Source of the DNA: a virus
Length of the DNA: 37,615 nt
Virus record (IMG/VR): IMGVR_UViG_3300044655_000631
Location: 1 to 37,615 of that record
Strand: one strand, 5' to 3'
A program made the translations under genes and the position numbers. The notes under the pieces are model-generated. The model was given only the letters and a program-made list of their open reading frames with translations, was not told the DNA's origin and searched no databases. This document shows, piece by piece, positions 1-6,432 of this stretch. The stretch's first letter is position 1. The number at the start of each line of letters is the position of its first letter.

Positions 1-111
1 AAACCTGCTACAGCAGCTCAGAGAGCAGCGGTAATTGCAGATAGAATTGAGCAACATAATTCTGCGCAATTTTGGAATCGTGATAACAATCAATTTGAAT
101 TGGAGTTTTAA
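1..111 (+). CDS. C-terminal fragment of a conserved phage protein (5' end outside window)
   Basis: The frame is open from base 1 and stops at TAA 109-111, giving the last 36 residues of a protein. The tail has the pattern AAQRAAVIADRIEQHNSA followed by W. From memory this matches the C-terminus of a phage family whose proteins begin MI-x-YHGTP and run to roughly 290 residues. Some members are annotated as queuine tRNA-ribosyltransferase-like. The N-terminus of such a protein is the last gene of this window (37545). I infer that both pieces belong to one gene split by the window ends. The next gene starts one base after the stop, so this gene heads the left-hand operon. The function is not established. 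Confidence 0.6.
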   Translation, partial: KPATAAQRAAVIADRIEQHNSAQFWNRDNNQFELEF

Positions 112-112
112 A

Positions 113-271
113 ATGAAACAAATAGCACTTGAAGAGCATTTGCTTAACCGGCTTAATGAATTAAAAGAAGAGCGTAAAAGCCTGAAGCGTCAAAAACTGC
201 GCAGCATTAAAGAAACCATTGATATTCAATTTATTTTAGCAAAATTTAGAGAGGAGCGTAAGCATGGCTGA
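113..271 (+). CDS. Small basic coiled-coil protein, 52 aa, unknown function
   Basis: The ATG at 113 has GGAG at 102-105, seven bases upstream, and follows the preceding stop by one base. A longer reading from a TTG at 35 would overlap the upstream gene and lacks a ribosome site. The product is rich in Lys, Arg and Glu, with a predicted helix running through NRLNELKEERKSLKRQK. It has no signal peptide or membrane segment. Its stop overlaps the next start. I do not recognise a family; such short charged proteins are common in phage early operons. Confidence 0.55.
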   Translation: MKQIALEEHLLNRLNELKEERKSLKRQKLRSIKETIDIQFILAKFREERKHG

Positions 272-341
272 GTTAATTTTTTGGACTGGCATTTTTGTTT
301 TAATAGTTTGTTTTATGGTGGAGTACGCGCGTGGAGATTGA
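264..341 (+). CDS. Tiny single-pass membrane protein, 25 aa
   Basis: The ATG at 264 lies inside the end of the previous gene, with GGAG upstream at 252-255. The product is MAEL followed by a hydrophobic stretch of about 15 residues (IFWTGIFVLIVCFMV) and a short EYARGD tail. It is therefore probably a single membrane helix. The next gene starts inside its last codons, so three tiny genes are translationally coupled. Function unknown. It is short enough that protein-level proof would be needed. Confidence 0.4.
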   Translation: MAELIFWTGIFVLIVCFMVEYARGD

Positions 342-411
342 CGATATTGCAGCATTAATATTCTATGTGTTAGCACTCATATTAGCGGGGATATGGCTAT
401 GGCATTATTAG
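331..411 (+). CDS. Tiny single-pass membrane protein, 26 aa, GTG start
   Basis: A GTG start at 331 has GGTGGAG at 317-323, seven bases upstream. The product begins MEIDDIAA and continues as one hydrophobic helix (LIFYVLALILAGIWLW) ending HY. It overlaps the previous gene by 11 bases and the next by 19, typical of packed phage accessory genes. Like its neighbour it is probably an inner-membrane peptide. No family recognised. Confidence 0.4.
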   Translation: MEIDDIAALIFYVLALILAGIWLWHY

Positions 412-566
412 TTAAGCCAGTATCACAAACGCCCTATGTAAAACCAAACAAAAAAGATTGCCTGCATCCTTGGTGGCAAAGTTATCCAAGCAGGCATATT
501 AGGATTTGTGGCGAATGTGGCGAAGAAAGAAAACTTTTTGATTTAGATATACAGCATCAACGATAA
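393..566 (+). CDS. Zinc-ribbon-like small protein, 57 aa
   Basis: The ATG at 393 follows a GCGGGG sequence and overlaps the previous gene. The product contains a Cys at residue 23 followed by H-P-W-W, and later CGECGEERK, so a C...H...C-x2-C arrangement could bind zinc. Tryptophan-rich HPWW followed by a CxxCG knuckle recurs in small phage zinc-finger proteins. It ends nine bases before the next gene. Function unknown; DNA or protein binding is a reasonable guess. Confidence 0.5.
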   Translation: MAMALLVKPVSQTPYVKPNKKDCLHPWWQSYPSRHIRICGECGEERKLFDLDIQHQR

Positions 567-575
567 GGTGAAAAA

Positions 576-1202
576 ATGAGTGATATTACAAAAAAAGATT
601 TACAGTCATTGAAAGATAGAATTTCATATAATCCAATGACTGGTCAATTTTTTAGAAAAACCAGTCCAACCATTCCAATGGTTTTGTACAATCGTGACCG
701 TGCAAGTTTTTTGCTTAAAGTTACCGTAAGTGGACGCACAAAATGGCATCAAGCGTGGCGTGTAGCTTTCTTTCTTGCTCAAGGTTATTACCCTGTTTAC
801 GAGGATTCAATTTGCTATAAAGACAACAATAACGCAAATTTTACAATAACTAATTTGGAAATAATCAAGAAAAGCGAAAACGAGATAACATCAAAAGATT
901 TTGCTAAACTTTATGGATTGTCTATTAACACTGTGAAGAAAAAATTTAATAAACTGCCATTTGTTTATCGAGTTATAAATCGACGTGTAACACATTTTTA
1001 CAATCTTGAAACAGCACTTTCTGTTTGTGCTGATCTGATACATAAAAAAATGTTGAAAGATGACGTTGAACATATTGATGATTTAATAAAAATTCAAAAA
1101 TCAATTTATGATGGAAAAGAGCGTGGCAATGATATGATTCGTGCTTTTCTTTCTACTTGGTGCAATGAAATGCCAAAACGTTGGGAGATGACTTTATGTT
1201 AA
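576..1202 (+). CDS. Degenerate HNH-like domain plus helix-turn-helix protein, 208 aa
   Basis: The ribosome site AAGGTG lies just upstream of ATG 576. Residues about 18-100 follow the layout of phage HNH proteins: YNPMTGQF near the start, then HQAWRVAFFLAQGYYP, then an Asn-rich segment ending in NLEII. The usual D-H before the Asn-rich loop reads I-C-Y here, so the catalytic His appears to be lost. Residues about 105-125 (SKDFAKLYGLSINTVKKKF) look like a helix-turn-helix. The rest is helical and charged. It could be a DNA-binding protein derived from a homing-type nuclease. It overlaps the next gene by seven bases. Confidence 0.5.
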   Translation: MSDITKKDLQSLKDRISYNPMTGQFFRKTSPTIPMVLYNRDRASFLLKVTVSGRTKWHQAWRVAFFLAQGYYPVYEDSICYKDNNNANFTITNLEIIKKSENEITSKDFAKLYGLSINTVKKKFNKLPFVYRVINRRVTHFYNLETALSVCADLIHKKMLKDDVEHIDDLIKIQKSIYDGKERGNDMIRAFLSTWCNEMPKRWEMTLC

Positions 1203-1318
1203 CACCTAAGCAATATGTAAAAGAACAGCAAGGAATATTGCGCCAATTAGCATGGTTAATCAATGCCGCTAGAATTGGTGAATTGCATACTTTAAAAATA
1301 AAAGAAGGTAAAAAATGA
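1196..1318 (+). CDS. Small hypothetical protein, 40 aa
   Basis: The ATG at 1196 overlaps the end of the previous gene, and GGGAG lies upstream near 1182. The product is MLTPKQYVKEQQG followed by a short helix and a Lys-rich end. Its TGA overlaps the next ATG (ATGA), which supports real coupled translation. No domain is recognised and it has no membrane segment. Confidence 0.45.
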   Translation: MLTPKQYVKEQQGILRQLAWLINAARIGELHTLKIKEGKK

Positions 1319-1545
1319 GCTTATTAACAAACGAACAAATTGCGGAATTGGTTGGCATTGCTAGTAACCAATCAACAAGTAAAGATTTATATGAGGAGTT
1401 TCATGAATGGAACGAAAAGAAAACTAGTGAATTGCTAGACGCTTTAAAAGAAACTAGAGAACATTTGGATTATATTAGCGAGTGGGATATGCCAATAATA
1501 ACTAAGCCTGTCATAGATAGATGTATTGCAATATTGGAGAAATAA
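1315..1545 (+). CDS. Hypothetical acidic helical protein, 76 aa
   Basis: The start at ATG 1315 is coupled to the upstream stop by ATGA, with GAAGG just upstream. The product is acidic and mostly helical, with NEQIAELVGIAS near the N-terminus and a C-terminal PVIDRCIAILEK helix. Similar short proteins occur in the accessory part of many phages, but I cannot name a family. The next gene starts two bases after its stop. Confidence 0.5.
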   Translation: MSLLTNEQIAELVGIASNQSTSKDLYEEFHEWNEKKTSELLDALKETREHLDYISEWDMPIITKPVIDRCIAILEK

Positions 1546-1546
1546 A

Positions 1547-1750
1547 ATGATTGCAACAACAGCTTATATTTTAATTATCGCTGTAACAACTCACGGTGAG
1601 CTTACACAATCAACAATTGAATTTGCAGACAAGGCATCATGCGAAAGCGCGGCAGTTAGACAAGACTTTGTTTTAAAATCTATGGACACGCATTTAACGC
1701 GCTGGAATTTAACTTGCCATCCTTATCAACTTAATGAGATTAAAAAATGA
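1547..1750 (+). CDS. Small two-cysteine protein with hydrophobic N-terminus, 67 aa
   Basis: ATG 1547 is preferred over an in-frame TTG at 1526 because TTGGAG sits just upstream and the overlap disappears. Residues 1-14 are hydrophobic (MIATTAYILIIAV) and may be a signal or membrane anchor. The mature part has TIEFADKASCESAA and a second Cys near the end. The layout of N-terminal beta or TM segment, then x-S-C-x-x-A, then late Cys resembles the product of 36663-36911. The two may be distant relatives from one small phage family. Function unknown. Confidence 0.5.
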   Translation: MIATTAYILIIAVTTHGELTQSTIEFADKASCESAAVRQDFVLKSMDTHLTRWNLTCHPYQLNEIKK

Positions 1751-2223
1751 TCCAGCAAATTCTTCAGCGCGGAAACCGTCAAGGCATGACAATGCGCGAA
1801 ATAACCGAGCTAACAGATTTAAAGCAACACCAAGTGGAATTTAAGATTCAAAAGTTAATCAAAGAAGGCATTGTGCATAAATCTGTTGATAGAATAGACA
1901 ATGCGTATTTGTACACGTTAGTAAATTATGAGCCATTGCCTGTAGTTGAGCCACCTGTTGAATGCTCACCAGTGCGATTGGATAATGTCATCAAACACCT
2001 AAACAAGCAAAAAGAAACCGTAAACTCACCAGCGCATTATAATAGCGGCTATGTTGAATGTATTGACGCAATTGAATCTATGCTAACCAAAGAAGAATTT
2101 ATCGGATTTTTACGCGGGAACATATTAAAATATCAATGGCGTTATAAGCAAAAAAACGGTGCTGAGGATTTAAAAAAAGCGCAGTGGTATTTTGATAAGT
2201 TAAAAGAAAAAGAGGGCGTGTAA
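1747..2223 (+). CDS. Winged-helix / DUF3310 fusion protein, 158 aa
   Basis: The start overlaps the previous stop (ATGA). Residues about 1-60 look like a winged helix: MTMREITELTDLKQHQVEFK, then a recognition-type helix and a VDRIDNAYLYTL wing. Residues about 92-157 match DUF3310: VNSPAHYNSGYVECIDAIES, then GFLRGNILKYQWRYKQK and a final KKAQWYFDKL helix. DUF3310 is common in phages, often linked to nucleotide metabolism or DNA modification regions, but its biochemistry is not settled. The fusion suggests DNA binding joined to the DUF3310 unit. Confidence 0.75.
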   Translation: MIQQILQRGNRQGMTMREITELTDLKQHQVEFKIQKLIKEGIVHKSVDRIDNAYLYTLVNYEPLPVVEPPVECSPVRLDNVIKHLNKQKETVNSPAHYNSGYVECIDAIESMLTKEEFIGFLRGNILKYQWRYKQKNGAEDLKKAQWYFDKLKEKEGV

Positions 2224-2354
2224 TGTATGAATTTAAAAGTGGTAAACCATCAGGCGGCTTGCGTTATCAAGCCATGCGCGATTATTTAATAAAATTAAAA
2301 TGGTTTGCAGATAATCCCATGCAACCCGTGTTTATAAGTGAACGCAGTGCATGA
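2223..2354 (+). CDS. Small hypothetical protein, 43 aa
   Basis: The ATG at 2223 overlaps the previous TAA (TAATG). The product starts MYEFKSGKPSGGLRYQAMRD and ends FISERSA. It is basic, with no membrane segment or known motif. The next gene overlaps its stop by ATGA. Coupling on both sides is the main support. Confidence 0.45.
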   Translation: MYEFKSGKPSGGLRYQAMRDYLIKLKWFADNPMQPVFISERSA

Positions 2355-2479
2355 AACCACGACTTAAAAAGATAGGTAGAATTTGGTTATGTTACACACA
2401 AACAACCATAGTTTGCACTGGTTCAACACCTGAGCAAGCCTATCAAAAATGGATAAGTAAAAATAAAGCCGCTGAATAA
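2351..2479 (+). CDS. Small basic hypothetical protein, 42 aa
   Basis: The ATG at 2351 overlaps the preceding TGA. The product begins MKPRLKKIGRIWLCYTQTT and has a TPEQAYQKWISK C-terminal helix. The pattern of short beta strands then 'TPExAYxxW' recurs in small phage proteins, but no function is assigned. Its stop codon lies in the loop of the terminator that ends this operon. Confidence 0.5.
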   Translation: MKPRLKKIGRIWLCYTQTTIVCTGSTPEQAYQKWISKNKAAE

Positions 2480-2490
2480 GCGGCTTTTTT
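2465..2490. terminator. Bidirectional intrinsic terminator between converging operons
   Basis: AAAGCCGCT (2465-2473) pairs with AGCGGCTTT (2479-2487) around a five-base loop. T residues run to 2490 on the plus strand, and AAATAAA precedes the stem to give a T-rich tract on the minus strand. It ends the plus-strand small-gene operon exactly at its last stop codon. It also sits just after the endolysin stop, the last minus-strand gene, so it can stop both transcripts. Confidence 0.8.
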
Positions 2491-2491
2491 A

Positions 2492-2959
2492 TTAGACTTC
2501 TAACGCTACATGAAATAGGCGTTTAATCCACCCTTTGCCATAAACATCAAAACCTTTTGTTTCAGTGTAACGCAATGCTCGATAAGTCAAAAATAAAGAT
2601 AATTCTTCACTGCCGGATTTAGTAAATGCAGCGCGACTTCCTTTGCCAATAATTCCATCGGCTTCTAAGTTACAGGCTTTTTGCGCTAATTTAATAGCCG
2701 TTCCGACACCTTGATTTACTGCACTATCAAATAAGCAAAGTGCAAATGGGTAAGGTAACGCATCGCAACCTGATTTAGTCCAATAGTCTTTTAAGTAAAT
2801 TTCTTTAGCTTGAGTAACAGTAAGATTTTTAATATCCACGTTGGGATAAAACTTTTTAGCAATGCCGTATTTAGTTTCTCCTCCACTGTCGCGGGGATCA
2901 TTAACATAACCGCCTTCACTTCCTAAAATAATATCAAATGCTTTATCAAAATCGCTCAT
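2492..2959 (-). CDS. Endolysin, glycoside hydrolase family 108 muramidase
   Basis: This enzyme would cleave peptidoglycan glycan strands for host lysis. The N-terminus carries the GH108 signature SEGGYVNDPRDSGGETKYGI, with Glu15 as the expected catalytic acid. Residues about 105-150 resemble the C-terminal peptidoglycan-binding part that accompanies GH108 (ADGIIGKGSR, then RALRYTE). The length of 155 aa is slightly short for the family but covers both parts. There is no signal peptide, so it needs a holin. The three small membrane proteins just upstream in the operon fit that role. It is the last gene of the late operon. Confidence 0.9.
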   Translation of the reverse strand: MSDFDKAFDIILGSEGGYVNDPRDSGGETKYGIAKKFYPNVDIKNLTVTQAKEIYLKDYWTKSGCDALPYPFALCLFDSAVNQGVGTAIKLAQKACNLEADGIIGKGSRAAFTKSGSEELSLFLTYRALRYTETKGFDVYGKGWIKRLFHVALEV

Positions 2960-3198
2960 TTCTTTTCCCGTAATAATAAAATAGTTATCAATTTTTGTGT
3001 AAGACGAATCATGTCATTATCCAGCACACGAATCTGATCTATCAATTCAACGAGTACAATATAGGTTTCTTCAAGTATTGGCTTAACAATAGTCGTTGCC
3101 CAAACCCACACATAATAAACAATGTAACCCATGCCACCAGCAGCAACAATGGGGAATCCATAATCATTGATATATTTTGCAATGCTGACTGTGTCCAT
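2956..3198 (-). CDS. Small membrane protein, putative holin-type, 80 aa
   Basis: The N-terminal segment is followed by a hydrophobic helix at about residues 15-35 (FPIVAAGGMGYIVYYVWVW). An amphipathic helical tail then contains NDMIRLTQKLITIL. It overlaps the endolysin start by ATGA. It resembles the next gene upstream in layout and in residues such as Y/F-I-x-D-x-G-F-P-I, so the pair looks like a tandem duplication. Position between two other membrane proteins and the endolysin makes holin or antiholin the likeliest role, but that is inference. Confidence 0.6.
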   Translation of the reverse strand: MDTVSIAKYINDYGFPIVAAGGMGYIVYYVWVWATTIVKPILEETYIVLVELIDQIRVLDNDMIRLTQKLITILLLREKK

Positions 3199-3467
3199 TA
3201 GTCTTTGCGCTCAACGGGTTGAAGTTTTGGCTTGTCTTTTTCTTGCGGTATTTCGAGCGCGTCAGCCATTAAAGCATCAATCTTGATAATATCATTACTC
3301 ATTGCTGTAACTCGCGTGTCGAGCTGTTTAATGATGCTAATTAAACCGTTTATGCGCTCTTGAACACTATCAAGCAAAAACTTTACAGTGAGAAAGACAA
3401 AATACAAACCAATGCAGGCCGATGCAATGGGGAAACCTACATCAGTTATAAACTGTAGAAATTCCAT
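3198..3467 (-). CDS. Small membrane protein, putative holin-type, 89 aa
   Basis: MEFLQFITDVGFPIASACIG leads into one membrane helix (about residues 12-33). A long amphipathic helix with a heptad-like pattern and a charged KDKPKLQPVERKD tail follow. The layout recalls BhlA/UviB-type small phage membrane proteins. It shares the GFPI region and NDxI in the helical tail with the 2956-3198 product. Start and stop overlap the neighbours (TAATG upstream). Probable part of the lysis cassette; which gene is holin and which antiholin cannot be read from sequence. Confidence 0.6.
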   Translation of the reverse strand: MEFLQFITDVGFPIASACIGLYFVFLTVKFLLDSVQERINGLISIIKQLDTRVTAMSNDIIKIDALMADALEIPQEKDKPKLQPVERKD

Positions 3468-3679
3468 TACTTACTCGTCCACCAAGCAATAAACGAAAAC
3501 AATGCACCAATGGTGAAGACAATGCCGCCAATAAACCCTTTATAGCGTGTTTGCTCGTTCTTCATTTCTTCAAGAGTTGCAATTATGGCGTCAAGTTTTT
3601 TACCCCGATCTTCAAATATTTCTTCAAGGTTTTCAATTCGTTGCTCTACTTTAGCAAGGCGGCAGGCTTCGTCAGGCAT
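3467..3679 (-). CDS. Coiled coil plus C-terminal membrane helix, holin/XhlA-like, 70 aa
   Basis: Residues about 8-45 form a coiled coil (AKVEQRIENLEEIFEDRG, then LDAIIATLEEMKNEQ). A membrane helix at about 49-68 (GGIVFTIGALFSFIAWW) and a short TSK end follow. This architecture is that of XhlA-type lysis proteins and related phage holin accessory proteins. The ribosome site GAGGT precedes ATG 3679 and the gene overlaps the upstream stop. With the two following genes and the endolysin it makes a four-gene lysis cassette. No Rz/Rz1 spanin pair was recognised. Confidence 0.65.
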   Translation of the reverse strand: MPDEACRLAKVEQRIENLEEIFEDRGKKLDAIIATLEEMKNEQTRYKGFIGGIVFTIGALFSFIAWWTSK

Positions 3680-4085
3680 TATTTACCTCAACCCAGTTAA
3701 TTGTTAGCTCGTCCCAATGATAATATTTACCGTCTTGTGGATAAGGTACAGGTGATTGCCATGACATTGTGTCAATGTTGCCTATCCATGAAGGGTATGG
3801 CTTTCTAGCTTGATGCTCTGCCTGTTTATCTGCATTAAATTCAACTTCTGAAAGCACTTTTAAAACACCAACAAGGCTTATATCTGCATCATCATCACAC
3901 ATTCCATAATAAAGAGGAGCTTCAGAAGATGAGCCGTCAGCATTACACGCAATTGGATAAGCTGATTCTTTTGCAAAAATAAATTGAAAGCCTTTTACAT
4001 TTGGAAGTGCTGGCCCTGTGCGCATTGGTGCTTCTGTGCAAAGAATACCTGTGTCTGCGTCAATGTTTGTGATTTGTATGTACAT
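3672..4085 (-). CDS. Tail-fibre-associated protein (assembly chaperone-like), 137 aa
   Basis: The C-terminal part has the recurrent phage motif PSWIGNIDTMSWQSPVPYPQ followed by DGKYYHWDE and W-V-E-V. This motif is shared by many small proteins encoded directly after tail fibre genes. The N-terminal 80 residues are beta-rich with no motif I know. AGGAAA precedes ATG 4085. Its place directly after the DUF1566-type fibre gene supports a role in fibre folding or as a fibre cap, which is inference. A second fibre-assembly-type gene lies at 17011-17445. Confidence 0.6.
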   Translation of the reverse strand: MYIQITNIDADTGILCTEAPMRTGPALPNVKGFQFIFAKESAYPIACNADGSSSEAPLYYGMCDDDADISLVGVLKVLSEVEFNADKQAEHQARKPYPSWIGNIDTMSWQSPVPYPQDGKYYHWDELTINWVEVNNA

Positions 4086-4105
4086 AATGTTTCCTTGTTT
4101 TAAAT

Positions 4106-4777
4106 TTAAGATACTAAAACTTTGCGAATAGCTCTGACAGTTCTATACGCATTTTTAGGTGCAGTATCTTGGAAACCAGCGTATGTTTCAAAATATTGCA
4201 TCCAATACCCACCAATATCGTACTGTGTTGTAGACATATAGATGTCGGTTGGATAAACTGTCTGAAACACTTCACTACCACCTGATCTAAAGGCTACTGC
4301 ACTTGTTTGCGATGGGTTACTAGTTGTGTAATTTGTATTATAAGGTTCTGGAGATACTGCATTTATATTTGCACCCGAAGTAGTATCATTTGCAGTTGTT
4401 GTAGGTTTTAAGAAGTAATACAACACTTCAAGTTCATTTTTAGCAGGCATATACCAATCAGTATATCCGTTAAGTCCTCCACCTGCATTCAAACTGTTAC
4501 AGAAATTAGCGGCTTGATAATCTGAACCCAATGAAACCAGAGTCGCTGTACTAGATGCACCATCAATAGTAGAAGTTGTTCCCGCATTTACGTTGTAAGT
4601 ACCCCATAATTTACCTGTTGCTTCACCGTATGCTTTAGGGGCAACAATTAGATAATATTGCGTACCAGAAACGTTAATCTTACCAGCGTAAAATCCCCCG
4701 CCAAATGCTTGACCAATTACAGTTGGAGCGGCAGGTGCATAAGTCCCGCCCGTTAACATTTGAAGAATCCCACTCAT
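4106..4777 (-). CDS. Receptor-binding protein with DUF1566-type C-type lectin fold, 223 aa
   Basis: The ATG at 4777 overlaps the previous stop (TAATG). An in-frame ATG at 4807 has no ribosome site and lies inside the upstream gene. Residues about 110-223 match DUF1566/Lcl-type domains: GGGLNGYTDWYMPAKNELEV, then GGYWMQYF and a closing YRTVRAIRKV. This fold binds ligands at the tips of phage fibres. It follows the fibre shaft gene 4777-5580 and precedes a chaperone-like gene, so it is probably the distal adhesin. The fold also occurs in diversity-generating retroelement targets, but no reverse transcriptase is present. Confidence 0.75.
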   Translation of the reverse strand: MSGILQMLTGGTYAPAAPTVIGQAFGGGFYAGKINVSGTQYYLIVAPKAYGEATGKLWGTYNVNAGTTSTIDGASSTATLVSLGSDYQAANFCNSLNAGGGLNGYTDWYMPAKNELEVLYYFLKPTTTANDTTSGANINAVSPEPYNTNYTTSNPSQTSAVAFRSGGSEVFQTVYPTDIYMSTTQYDIGGYWMQYFETYAGFQDTAPKNAYRTVRAIRKVLVS

Positions 4778-5580
4778 TAGGTCAACCCCGCACCAGAAAT
4801 AATCCATTTATTAGATTCAATTTTTAACGCCGTTGCCGTGCCATACTGCGCAAGTGAACGTGTCCCCGTTGTACCTGTGCCAGCTAAATACATTGTGTCT
4901 GTTGTGATTGCGATACTGACGACTTGAGAAGTCATATTAACAAAAGAAATAGCTGTGCCAATTGGATACGCTACTGAGCTATTAGCGGGAATAGTAAATG
5001 TCCGTGCATTAGCGTCAGTTGAAGGGTGGAAAATATGTTTTCCAGCATCCGCAGCAACGAGTGTATAGGCGGCAGACTGGCTATTTTGAGGGATATTGAT
5101 ATAACCTATTTTGTTCGTACCATCAACAGTTTGCCCAGCCGCAAACGTAATTGCACCCGTCATCGTGCCACCGGACAATGCTAAATATCCACTTGATGGA
5201 ATATAAGTCGCTACCCATGCACTGCCACTATAAACGCGCATTTCATTACTAACCGTGTTCCAATATAGCGCACCAGTAAGCAAAGCATTTCCGTCGTTAT
5301 CTACCGTTGGATTACTTGATTTTGCACCGAGATACCGATCATCAAATGAATCATAAGCAGCCGCTGCCGCTGTTGCACTTGAACCTGCGGCTGTTTGACT
5401 TGCCGCTGCTTCACCTGCTTTTGTTACAACATAATTTGCAATTGAAACTTGATTAGTAAAACATGGCACAAACCTTGTGCGCCACCCGCCATCCCTTAAG
5501 CCTGTTGTTGCATTATCATCATCAGTAACAGTTGAACCGTCACCACCGATTTCTGTGCTAAATGTTACACTGCCCGTCAT
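4777..5580 (-). CDS. Tail fibre protein, 267 aa
   Basis: An Ala/Ser-rich linker (about residues 55-75) leads into SFDDRYLGAKSSNPTVDNDG and then LTGALYWNTVSNEMRVYSGS. This module is widely seen in phage tail fibres. The C-terminal part (AAYTLVAADAGKHIFHPS, then SLAQYGTATALKIESNKW) is a common beta-rich fibre unit. Start overlaps the upstream stop by ATGA with AAGGAA as ribosome site. It is the structural fibre of the distal tail, linking the tip proteins upstream to the DUF1566 adhesin downstream. Confidence 0.8.
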   Translation of the reverse strand: MTGSVTFSTEIGGDGSTVTDDDNATTGLRDGGWRTRFVPCFTNQVSIANYVVTKAGEAAASQTAAGSSATAAAAAYDSFDDRYLGAKSSNPTVDNDGNALLTGALYWNTVSNEMRVYSGSAWVATYIPSSGYLALSGGTMTGAITFAAGQTVDGTNKIGYINIPQNSQSAAYTLVAADAGKHIFHPSTDANARTFTIPANSSVAYPIGTAISFVNMTSQVVSIAITTDTMYLAGTGTTGTRSLAQYGTATALKIESNKWIISGAGLT

Positions 5581-6431
5581 AATAATTCCTTAATTTCGTA
5601 TGTTGTTTGGTATCGTGTGTTGTATGGCTGTGAAATAGGCGATAATGATCTCAACCTGCCTAAAAACGAACGCCTTTGCAGATTAAGCGCGTCTGCACTA
5701 TCCCAGATATAAAGCACTTCTAAATCTGTGCCTGATATTTTCATAATATCATTATTTAAAATTGATTCAGCATAAGTTAAATGGTCAAGCGTAAATTGTG
5801 CAATTCTAAAACTATCACGCCTATCAAAAAATTCTGCACCACTCATGGCTGTATCGACAACGGTTGCCGATTCATAACCAATTGACGCGCCTAAATTCAT
5901 ATTTAAAACGGGTTGATAAGTTGACCCCATAAAAATACGACCTAATTCAACATAGCCATCAGAATTACTGCTGTCAAAAAATTCAATTTGATAATATTGC
6001 GCTGATACAATTGATGGAATAACGTAAATTAAATTTTTTGTGTAATACGCAATTTCTTCATCCGTTGGCGTTAAATCCCAAAAATGCACATCTTCCCATT
6101 CATAACTGCCATAAGGCGAGCTAGGCCATACGTCAAGTGTGCCAGAATCATAAACTAATGTAGCATAACCGCTGTCTGAATAAACGCGATAACGCCATGT
6201 CGCACTAACTGATAAATTATGTGCAATAATTCCAAGCGTTGAAACAATGCGCTCAATGTCTGTTGAAAAACGCAATTTAGTTGATGCGTTTGCATCGTCT
6301 GTTGAACGCGCTTTTTTTGATAATTGACGTGTTTTAATATTATTTAATGGCAATGAAGTTGACCACGAACCATACGCTGCAAACGTAACTGCATCAATCC
6401 TGTTTTGATAACCAATAATTGTATTTGCCAT
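5577..6431 (-). CDS. Tail tip / minor tail protein, 284 aa
   Basis: A beta-rich protein with RFSTDIERIVSTLGIIAHNL near residue 55 and a YYQIEFFDSS region near 150. The last third has RRDSFRIAQFTLDHLTYAES, then LEVLYIWDSADALNLQRRSF. Proteins of this kind, about 280 aa, sit between the tape measure and fibre genes in siphoviruses. They form part of the distal tail or hub. It follows the hub-like gene 6433-7956 directly. Exact role inferred from position. Confidence 0.6.
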   Translation of the reverse strand: MANTIIGYQNRIDAVTFAAYGSWSTSLPLNNIKTRQLSKKARSTDDANASTKLRFSTDIERIVSTLGIIAHNLSVSATWRYRVYSDSGYATLVYDSGTLDVWPSSPYGSYEWEDVHFWDLTPTDEEIAYYTKNLIYVIPSIVSAQYYQIEFFDSSNSDGYVELGRIFMGSTYQPVLNMNLGASIGYESATVVDTAMSGAEFFDRRDSFRIAQFTLDHLTYAESILNNDIMKISGTDLEVLYIWDSADALNLQRRSFLGRLRSLSPISQPYNTRYQTTYEIKELL

Positions 6432-6432
6432 G

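Noticed and set aside
4106-4777. Diversity-generating retroelement target (C-type lectin fold)
   Set aside because: The DUF1566-type fold fits, but no reverse transcriptase gene or template repeat was found in the window.
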